DNA of 5,613 bases, taken from NCBI GenBank assembly GCA_026392145.1, contig JAPLCS010000365.1, positions 1,741-7,353 of the forward strand, read 5' to 3'. The notes under the pieces were generated by a model, which was given only the letters and a program-made list of their open reading frames with translations, was not told the origin of the DNA and made no database searches. Shown piece after piece: positions 1 through 4,910 of this stretch. The position numbers and the translations under genes were made by a program. Positions within the stretch are counted from its first letter, which is position 1. Every line of letters begins with the position of its first letter. This DNA is from Fimbriimonadales bacterium (GTDB lineage: Bacteria; Armatimonadota; Fimbriimonadia; Fimbriimonadales; Fimbriimonadaceae).

Positions 1-20
1 CTAAATCCTCTAAGATTTGT

Positions 21-63
21 CCCCGTAATAATGCGGTGACCTGGTAAAGATACGGGGGTTTTT
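21..63 (+). terminator. Terminator-like hairpin upstream of flagellin
   Basis: Seen: CCCCGTA (21-27) is perfectly complementary to TACGGGG (51-57), giving a 7-bp stem with a 23-nt loop. It is followed by a G and five T residues (59-63). A smaller stem, AAATC (3-7) with GATTT (14-18), lies just before it. Inferred: this is probably the intrinsic terminator of a plus-strand gene ending left of the window, which would make the flagellin a separate transcription unit. The loop is longer than usual and the T tract short, so a structured leader element is an alternative. I do not recognise a known riboswitch class in it. Confidence 0.45.
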
Positions 64-214
64 GCATTACAGTATTTTTACTAGGTTAGTATTTTTGCGG
101 GGCATGGAAACACCTAAACGAACAAGGATTGAAGACAGCAAATTTAGCAGGGTGGTCAAGATTACCTCGCTAGATAGCCAGAGCCAGGATGGCAACGGTG
201 CAGTCTCTCAATAC

Positions 215-219
215 AAGGA
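215..219 (+). promoter_or_regulatory. Ribosome binding site of flagellin (decides the start)
   Basis: AAGGA lies 8 nt upstream of the ATG at 228. This supports the start at 228 over the in-frame ATG at 189, which would add 13 residues with no counterpart in flagellins. Confidence 0.7.
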
Positions 220-227
220 CGGTCAAC

Positions 228-1649
228 ATGTCATTTCGTATCAACACAAATATTCGAGCACTCGGTGCTTTTTTCGACGTAAGCAATACCAATATTGAAA
301 TGGGTAAGTCCATGAACCGACTCAGCAAAGGTCTTCGGATCGCTGACGCTTCAGACGACCCTGCTGGTCTCATCTCCTCGGAACTTTTCCGCTCACAAAT
401 CAACTCAATGGATCAAGCGATCCGAAACAACCAGGAAGCTTTGAACTACGCAAAGACTGCTGAAAACGGTCTTGGTGAAATGAACAAGCTTCTGTCTGAT
501 GCTCGTGGACTTGCGATTGCGTCTGGCAACTCTGCAACACTCACCGCATCACAGCTCGCAGCTAACCAAGATCAGCTCTCATCGATTATCGGTTCGATTA
601 ACCGAATCGCTGGCTCGGTAACTTATTCGGGACGGAAGCTTCTGGATGGTTCGGCTGGTGTCACCACTCAGATCTCTAACTCGGCTAAAGTAGCTGGATT
701 CAGTTTCGGTGGTGTGGTTAACAACGCAACCATCACGCAAACTGGTTTGATTACTATTAACCAAACTGCTGCTGCTGCCGCTGCGCTCTACACAGCCACC
801 ACCACCCTTACCACCAACACTACCGCTTCGGGTGTTGTAAGCATCAATGGTGTCTCGCTCACTATTGCTGCAGGAACATCAATGGCAAACGTGGCTGCTC
901 AGTTCAATGCTGCAGCTGGTCAGACAGGTGTCACGGCGATCTTTAACGGTACGAACTTGCTACTGTCTCAGACCCAAACAGGTGCTAACCGATCGATCAA
1001 CTTTGTTGACTCTGCTGGGGTTATCTCTTCAGGTGCCAACGCTGCTGCCTCTGTCGTAGGTTCGAACGCCACAGCGACCATCACCATGGGCGGACAAACA
1101 GTCCTCTTTACCGGTGGATCTTCTGGAAACGACGGTCTTACACTCACCGATGCTGTTGGGAACAAACTCAACATCACTGCAGGTGGAAACACTGTTGGTA
1201 CCGCGGCTCTCGGTCAGGTTATCGCAGCTGATTCACAGTTCCAAATCGGATTCTTGGCCACGACGACGACTAACCTGGCTCTCAGAAACATGAGTGCAAG
1301 TCAGCTTGGTTCGGGAGTTGTCTCTGGTGTCACCATGAACGATGTCAACATCTCAACGGCTTCTGGAGCACTTTCAGCTCTGGCGGTAATCGACAAGGCA
1401 ATCGACGAGGTTAGCCAAATGAGAGGACGAATTGGTAACTTCCAAAGAAACGTTCTTGAAACTAACAACCGATCGTTGGCAAGCATGAGAGAGAACCTTG
1501 CGAACTCTGAAAGCTCCATCCGAGACCTCGACGTTGCTCAAGAAATGACCAGCTACACCAAGTTCCAGGTCATGCAACAAGCAGGGATGTCGATCTTGGG
1601 TCAAGCGAACCAGAGCGGCCAAGCAGTTATGGCTCTCCTGCGAAACTAA
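228..1649 (+). CDS. Flagellin (flagellar filament protein)
   Basis: Flagellin is exported by the flagellar type III apparatus and polymerises into the external filament. The protein is 473 aa with no cysteine. The N-terminal D0/D1 part (about 1-145) begins MSFRINTNIRAL and has the hallmarks SKGLRIADASDDPAGL (33-48) and SGRKLLDG (134-141). The C-terminal part (about 375-473) has SSIRDLDVAQEM (429-440) and ends QAVMALLRN, as expected for the D1/D0 coiled coil. The middle has an Ala run (181-186), a Thr-rich stretch (189-199), a Flagellin-IN-like unit (about 201-259) and a further Gly/Thr/Ala-rich beta-type region to about 370. The ATG at 228 is chosen because it matches the canonical N-terminus and has AAGGA 8 nt upstream. 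No other flagellar gene is in view, and a terminator-like hairpin lies on each side, so it is probably monocistronic. The family call is very secure. I give no symbol because fliC versus hag or fla naming depends on the organism. Confidence 0.97.
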   Translation: MSFRINTNIRALGAFFDVSNTNIEMGKSMNRLSKGLRIADASDDPAGLISSELFRSQINSMDQAIRNNQEALNYAKTAENGLGEMNKLLSDARGLAIASGNSATLTASQLAANQDQLSSIIGSINRIAGSVTYSGRKLLDGSAGVTTQISNSAKVAGFSFGGVVNNATITQTGLITINQTAAAAAALYTATTTLTTNTTASGVVSINGVSLTIAAGTSMANVAAQFNAAAGQTGVTAIFNGTNLLLSQTQTGANRSINFVDSAGVISSGANAAASVVGSNATATITMGGQTVLFTGGSSGNDGLTLTDAVGNKLNITAGGNTVGTAALGQVIAADSQFQIGFLATTTTNLALRNMSASQLGSGVVSGVTMNDVNISTASGALSALAVIDKAIDEVSQMRGRIGNFQRNVLETNNRSLASMRENLANSESSIRDLDVAQEMTSYTKFQVMQQAGMSILGQANQSGQAVMALLRN

Positions 1650-1685
1650 TCTACCCACTACTTTAATTACGAGAGACAATGACCA

Positions 1686-1713
1686 CCCCGGCCTTGTGCC
1701 GGGGCCTTTGTCT
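1686..1713 (+). terminator. Intrinsic terminator of flagellin
   Basis: CCCCGGC (1686-1692) pairs perfectly with GCCGGGG (1698-1704) across a 5-nt loop, starting 36 nt after the flagellin stop codon. A T-rich tail (CCTTTGTCTGTTT, 1705-1717) follows. The stem is strong but the T tract is interrupted. The minus-strand side has no T tract, so it is not an obvious terminator for the convergent fabF. Confidence 0.7.
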
Positions 1714-1817
1714 GTTTGAAGGTTCTGTTTTTCGGGAACTGGTTTTGGGGAACCGTGCAAATGCGGCAGCAGGCAAAGTTTGAGACCCTGGGTAAGAGGG
1801 GAAGTTAGTCTCTCGTC

Positions 1818-1849
1818 AATCCGAGTGTTTTTTAATTTGAGTGTTTTTT
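1818..1849. repeat. Imperfect tandem 16-bp repeat across the fabF stop
   Basis: AATCCGAGTGTTTTTT (1818-1833) is followed directly by AATTTGAGTGTTTTTT (1834-1849), with 14 of 16 positions identical. Both copies contain GAGTG plus six T. The copy at 1834-1849 encodes the last residues of FabF (Lys-Lys-His-Ser-Asn) and the first base of its TAA codon. The TAA itself (1832-1834) spans the junction, so one unit duplicates the end of the gene into the 3' flank. Confidence 0.8.
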
Positions 1850-3115
1850 CATGATGAGGGAGACGTTGTGTCCGCCAAATCCGAATGAATTGTTGAGAAC
1901 GTAGTTGAGTTCTCGCTCTTGAGCCACATTAGGAACGTGATTGATTCTGGAATCGGTTTCTTGGTTTTCCAGATTGATAGTTGGAGGCATGACACTGTCT
2001 CGCATCGCGAGAATACAGATGAGGGATTCAATCGCACCAGCTGCACCGAGAGTGTGACCGTGCATCGACTTGGTGGAGCTTACACCCAATCTGTAGGCGT
2101 GCTCTCCGAAAACGTTTTTGACGGCTTCTACTTCCATAGGGTCGCCGACTGGAGTTGAAGTTCCGTGGGCATTTACGTAGTCAATTTTGTCCGGGGAAAT
2201 TTTGGCTTTTCGTAGTGCCATGTTCATGGACTTAGTTGCGCCTCTGCCTTCTGGGTGCGGTGTCGTGATGTGGTAGGCATCGGCACTGAAACCGTATCCG
2301 ATCACTTCTGCGTAAATCTTTGCACCCCTTGCGATGGCGTGATCTCTATCTTCGAGTAACAACACTGCTGAACCTTCGCCAATGACAAAGCCGTCTCTGT
2401 CTCGGTCGAATGGCCGTGATGCGCATTCTGGTTCGTCGTTACGGTTCGTCATTGCCCGGCAGGCACAGAATCCTGCAATCCCAATCGGATTGATTGGTGC
2501 TTCGGCACCTCCAGCGAGCATGGCTACTGCATCACCACGTTTAATGATTTCGAATGCGTCTCCGATTGCATTGGCTCCCGTTGAACATGCGGAAACGATA
2601 CAGTGGTTTGGCCCTCGCAGGTCATTGAGAATCGACACAATGCCGCTTGCCATGTCGGCAATCATATAGGGAACGAAGAAAGGGGAGACACGATCGGGTT
2701 TTCCGTCGTGGATGAATTTGGTGTTCTCGTGCATGACGCCAAGGCCACCAATTCCGGAGCCAATAAGGACTCCAAATTCGTTTTTCAAATCTTCGGTGAG
2801 TTCGATGCCGGAATCCTGAAGCGCCATGGTAGCGCTTGCCACCGCAAAGTGGAGGAAGCGGTCCATTCGTCGGGCATCTTTTTTATCCAACCAGTCTCCG
2901 ACTTCAAAGTCGGGAACTTCGGCGGCAACTTGTGTGGTGTAAGGCTCCGGGTCGATCAGGGAAATTCGTCGAACCCCGTTGGTGCCTGCGACAACTTTTG
3001 GCCAAAAAGTATCAACACCCGTACCCAAAGGAGTTACGGCACCTACGCCTGTAACCACTACACGACCCGAAGCTTGTGGACCAGGGGGAATAGAAGATAC
3101 GGATGTTGAACTCAT
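1832..3115 (-). CDS. fabF: 3-oxoacyl-[acyl-carrier-protein] synthase II
   Basis: A cytosolic condensing enzyme of type II fatty-acid synthesis. It carries out decarboxylative condensation of malonyl-ACP with an acyl-ACP, extending the chain by two carbons. The protein is 427 aa, slightly longer than the usual 410-415. The KAS I/II triad is complete: catalytic Cys177 in VSACSTGANA, His317 in VNAHGTSTPVGD and His354 in KSMHGHTLGAAG, with Lys349 also conserved. The C-terminal NSFGFGGHN loop is at 409-417. The Cys-His-His arrangement excludes FabH (Cys-His-Asn). The Rossmann-like start RVVVTGVGAVTPLG begins only at residue 18, so there is a Ser/Pro-rich extension of about 17 residues. The ATG at 3115 is the only standard start before this core, but no clear Shine-Dalgarno precedes it. 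It begins 25 nt after the acpP stop, a classical acpP-fabF arrangement, so coupled expression is likely. FabB-type activity cannot be excluded from sequence alone. Confidence 0.96.
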   Translation of the reverse strand: MSSTSVSSIPPGPQASGRVVVTGVGAVTPLGTGVDTFWPKVVAGTNGVRRISLIDPEPYTTQVAAEVPDFEVGDWLDKKDARRMDRFLHFAVASATMALQDSGIELTEDLKNEFGVLIGSGIGGLGVMHENTKFIHDGKPDRVSPFFVPYMIADMASGIVSILNDLRGPNHCIVSACSTGANAIGDAFEIIKRGDAVAMLAGGAEAPINPIGIAGFCACRAMTNRNDEPECASRPFDRDRDGFVIGEGSAVLLLEDRDHAIARGAKIYAEVIGYGFSADAYHITTPHPEGRGATKSMNMALRKAKISPDKIDYVNAHGTSTPVGDPMEVEAVKNVFGEHAYRLGVSSTKSMHGHTLGAAGAIESLICILAMRDSVMPPTINLENQETDSRINHVPNVAQERELNYVLNNSFGFGGHNVSLIMKKHSN

Positions 3116-3140
3116 CGAATTTTTAGCTAGCCAGGTGGGC

Positions 3141-3380
3141 TTAGCCTACTTTCTTGGAGATGTAAGCAACTGCGTTGCCTACTGTCTTGATTTCACCAAC
3201 TTCTTCATCGGGGATATCGATTCCGAATTCGTCTTCGAACGCCATAACGAGTTCTACAACGTCCAGAGAGTCTGCACCAAGGTCATCGGTGAAACTGGAC
3301 TCTTCAGTTACATCTTCTGGTTTGACGTCGAGTTCCTCAACGGTTACCTTCTTTACGCGATCAAAAATGTCGTTCGACAT
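3141..3380 (-). CDS. acpP: Acyl carrier protein
   Basis: A small acidic cytosolic carrier that holds growing acyl chains as thioesters on a 4'-phosphopantetheine arm and delivers them to enzymes such as FabF next door. From the ATG at 3380 it is 79 aa, the usual length. Ser38 in [12 protein letters not shown] is the phosphopantetheine attachment site, followed by the acidic recognition helix with [13 protein letters not shown] (48-60). The N-terminus [12 protein letters not shown] fits family members. The reading frame extends upstream to a GTG at 3404 (87 aa, extra residues MAGIVISA). The only strong Shine-Dalgarno, AGGAGG at 3406-3411, is 25 nt from the ATG and 1 nt from the GTG, so the exact start is uncertain. 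It lies directly upstream of fabF in the same direction. Confidence 0.96.
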   Translation of the reverse strand: MSNDIFDRVKKVTVEELDVKPEDVTEESSFTDDLGADSLDVVELVMAFEDEFGIDIPDEEVGEIKTVGNAVAYISKKVG

Positions 3381-3405
3381 AGCAGAAATAACAATACCCG
3401 CCACG

Positions 3406-3411
3406 CCTCCT
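3406..3411 (-). promoter_or_regulatory. Strong Shine-Dalgarno ahead of acpP, unusual spacing
   Basis: On the minus strand AGGAGG (within AGAGGAGG) lies 1 nt before an in-frame GTG (3404), 10 nt before an in-frame ATT (3395) and 25 nt before the conventional ATG (3380). None of the standard start codons sits at the usual 5-10 nt, so the site does not settle the acpP start. Confidence 0.5.
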
Positions 3412-3421
3412 CTCTGGTCTA

Positions 3422-3459
3422 AAAAATCAACACTCTCCTATCTTTCTGTGCTGATTTTT
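3422..3459 (-). terminator. Stem-loop between the DUF2752 gene and acpP (terminator or leader)
   Basis: On the minus strand AAAAATCAGCAC (3459-3448) pairs with GTGTTGATTTTT (3433-3422) over 12 positions around a 14-nt loop, and T continues at 3421. One pair (3451 with 3430) is a G-U wobble in minus-strand RNA but an A/C mismatch in plus-strand RNA, so the structure fits a minus-strand transcript. The A-rich arm and T-rich tail resemble an intrinsic terminator. It lies 37 nt after the DUF2752 stop and 41 nt before the acpP ATG. It could end the truB transcript or act in the acpP leader. The stem is AT-rich, so its strength is moderate. Confidence 0.5.
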
Positions 3460-3496
3460 CACCCTTTTCAATCCCTTTAGGTGCAAATGTGGTGAG

Positions 3497-3994
3497 TTAT
3501 TTGAGTGATTGGCTTTGGGTTGGGGAAAGGGCTTGGCGGTAAATCATCTCTTTGGGAGTGGAAGCAAAGTCGCTCACAAGAGCCATGCGAGCAAGACCAA
3601 AAATGAAAAATGCGACGATTGCCCAAATGAATAATAGATTCGCTTTCTCGGTGTCAATTCTTAGTTTTTGTTTGCGGACGTTGCCTACGAGTGTCCCGAG
3701 GGCAATGGATGTGAATCCTAGGTACATGGGAATTCCAAGAGGATGGGCTCGAAATGAGGTGATGAATTCGCCATGGATAAACGCTGTCCAAGAGGTGGTG
3801 AGTCCGCATCCTGGGCATGGACGGTTGAACATCAGGACGCTGGGGCAGGGAGGGAGACCAAGTTGCTGGTGAGTGCCGTGCCCGTGTGAACTTGGATGGA
3901 GATAAATACCGACCGAGGTGACACCCGCCCACAAGACGAACCAGAGGAATTGGGTGCGAATTTTCCAGAGTGCATCGGGCTCAAAAAGTTTCAT
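3497..3994 (-). CDS. DUF2752 family small membrane protein
   Basis: A predicted inner-membrane protein of 165 aa. The function of the family is unknown. The signature is seen directly: Cys50-Pro, then RPCPGCGLTTSW (59-70, Cys60 and Cys63), then a Gly-Glu turn and HPLGIPMYLG (84-93). Hydrophobic segments lie at about 16-32, 84-104 and 119-139, giving three probable membrane helices. Between helix 1 and the Cys motif is a His-rich loop, HPSSHGHGTHQQ (33-44), with four His in ten residues. The ATG at 3994 is chosen because it lies 43 nt after the truB stop. The frame also contains an ATG at 4102, but that start would overlap truB by 65 nt and add a polar, unconserved-looking N-terminus. No strong Shine-Dalgarno is visible. 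It lies co-directionally between truB and acpP. A role in metal or redox chemistry would be a guess based on the Cys and His content. Confidence 0.8.
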   Translation of the reverse strand: MKLFEPDALWKIRTQFLWFVLWAGVTSVGIYLHPSSHGHGTHQQLGLPPCPSVLMFNRPCPGCGLTTSWTAFIHGEFITSFRAHPLGIPMYLGFTSIALGTLVGNVRKQKLRIDTEKANLLFIWAIVAFFIFGLARMALVSDFASTPKEMIYRQALSPTQSQSLK

Positions 3995-4037
3995 GGAATA
4001 GTCAAAAATCTGGAATGGTCGACTGGAACTATCGGTC

Positions 4038-4910
4038 TTAAAGTTCTTCGTTATGAAGTGATTCGATAGGAATAACGCATTGTGGTCGTAAAAGGTTGCC
4101 ATCTACTGCGGCCACGGAAACCACCTCGTTATTCGGGCTAATAAGGGTGACAAATTCTGCTTCCGAACCTGAATTGGCAATATGTCCACCGTTTTGCACT
4201 CTGGCGTATTCGAGTTCAGACAACTGGCGCTCTTCCATGGGGGCCAGTGCTTCACGAAGCGTGATGAGGGGGCTTAACGTTTCGTCTTTAGGACCAGATG
4301 TTCCTTCTACACTGAAGCGTCCGACTTTGGTTCTCACCAGCCCGGCAAGGAAGGCACCGCAGCCGATTTTTTGACCGAGATCATGGGCGATGGTGCGGAC
4401 GTAGGTTCCGCCAGAACATTCGATTTCGAGGGTAACGGTGTTGTGAGTGGTCTCAAGGACATCCAGCCGGGAGATGAAAATGCGCCGGGTTTTCCTTTCG
4501 ATTTCCTCACCCATTCGTGCGTATTTGTAAAGTGGTTGCCCCTTGACTTTAACGGCACTAAACATCGGCGGTAGCTGTTCTTGGAAGCCAATCATGGTCG
4601 GGAGAACGTTGGCGAGTTGGTCGTGCAAATTGTCGGGAACGGGATGTTCCTCTGTGACTTCTCCCTCTTGGTCGAAGCTGTTGGTTGATTTTCCAAACTC
4701 GACTTTTGCGATATAGACTTTGGGTTCAAGCGGTAAGTATTGGAGGAAGCGAGTTGCGGGGCCGACAGCGAGGACAAGTAGACCCGTTGCCATGGGGTCG
4801 AGAGTTCCCGCATGTCCGATTCTTTTGGTGTTGAATCGTTTACGCAGAATGCCGACCACGTCGTGCGAGGTCATTTCCAGCGGTTTGTTGATCAGGATGA
4901 TTCCAAACAA
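4038..4910 (-). CDS. truB: tRNA pseudouridine(55) synthase TruB
   Basis: A cytosolic enzyme that isomerises U55 to pseudouridine in the T-psi-C loop of tRNAs and also helps tRNA folding. The protein is 290 aa, slightly short of the usual 300-315. Motifs in order are INKPLEMTSHDVV (7-19), GHAGTLDPMATGLL (32-45) with the catalytic Asp38, the Tyr66 region VYIAKVEFG, PPMFSAVKVKGQPLYKYARMG split across 114-134, and CSGGTYVRTIAHDLG (165-179) with the conserved Arg172. The last 50 or so residues resemble a short PUA-like tail starting near RVQNGGHI (237-244). The start codon is TTG: an in-frame TGA lies five codons upstream, no ATG or GTG is available before the conserved core, and GAGGA sits 9 nt before the TTG. 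It overlaps the end of the nrnA-like gene by 19 nt, which suggests translational coupling. The nrnA-truB order is common in bacteria. Confidence 0.96.
   Translation of the reverse strand: MFGIILINKPLEMTSHDVVGILRKRFNTKRIGHAGTLDPMATGLLVLAVGPATRFLQYLPLEPKVYIAKVEFGKSTNSFDQEGEVTEEHPVPDNLHDQLANVLPTMIGFQEQLPPMFSAVKVKGQPLYKYARMGEEIERKTRRIFISRLDVLETTHNTVTLEIECSGGTYVRTIAHDLGQKIGCGAFLAGLVRTKVGRFSVEGTSGPKDETLSPLITLREALAPMEERQLSELEYARVQNGGHIANSGSEAEFVTLISPNNEVVSVAAVDGNLLRPQCVIPIESLHNEEL

Noticed and set aside
62..92. Possible sigma-70-type promoter TTGCAT with TAGTAT
   Set aside because: The 19-nt spacer is long, the first element overlaps the terminator T tract, and the match is weak.
115..141. Possible sigma-28 promoter: TAAACGAA, 11 nt, GACAGCAA
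   Set aside because: Spacing is right but only about half the positions match each consensus element, which is expected by chance in 200 nt.
190..202. Sigma-54-like TGGCA...TGCA before flagellin
   Set aside because: Only 7 nt separate the GG and GC elements instead of 10, and the site lies within 40 nt of the start codon.
62..298. Open frame of 78 codons over the flagellin leader
   Set aside because: It overlaps the flagellin N-terminus in another frame, has a basic, low-information translation and no recognisable family.
1374..1760. Minus-strand frame of 128 codons across the flagellin 3' end and its terminator
   Set aside because: It is antisense to the conserved flagellin C-terminus and crosses the terminator hairpin; the translation resembles no known protein.
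1721..1831. Terminator for fabF on the minus strand
   Set aside because: Only short, weak inverted repeats (for example GGTT/AACC at 1741-1754) are present, with no stem plus T tract in the right orientation.
2603..3109. Plus-strand frame of 168 codons antisense to fabF
   Set aside because: It mirrors the coding constraint of fabF, with no motif of its own.
3995..4102. Longer DUF2752 protein starting at the ATG at 4102
   Set aside because: It would overlap truB by 65 nt and add a polar N-terminus not expected for the family; the ATG at 3994 fits better.
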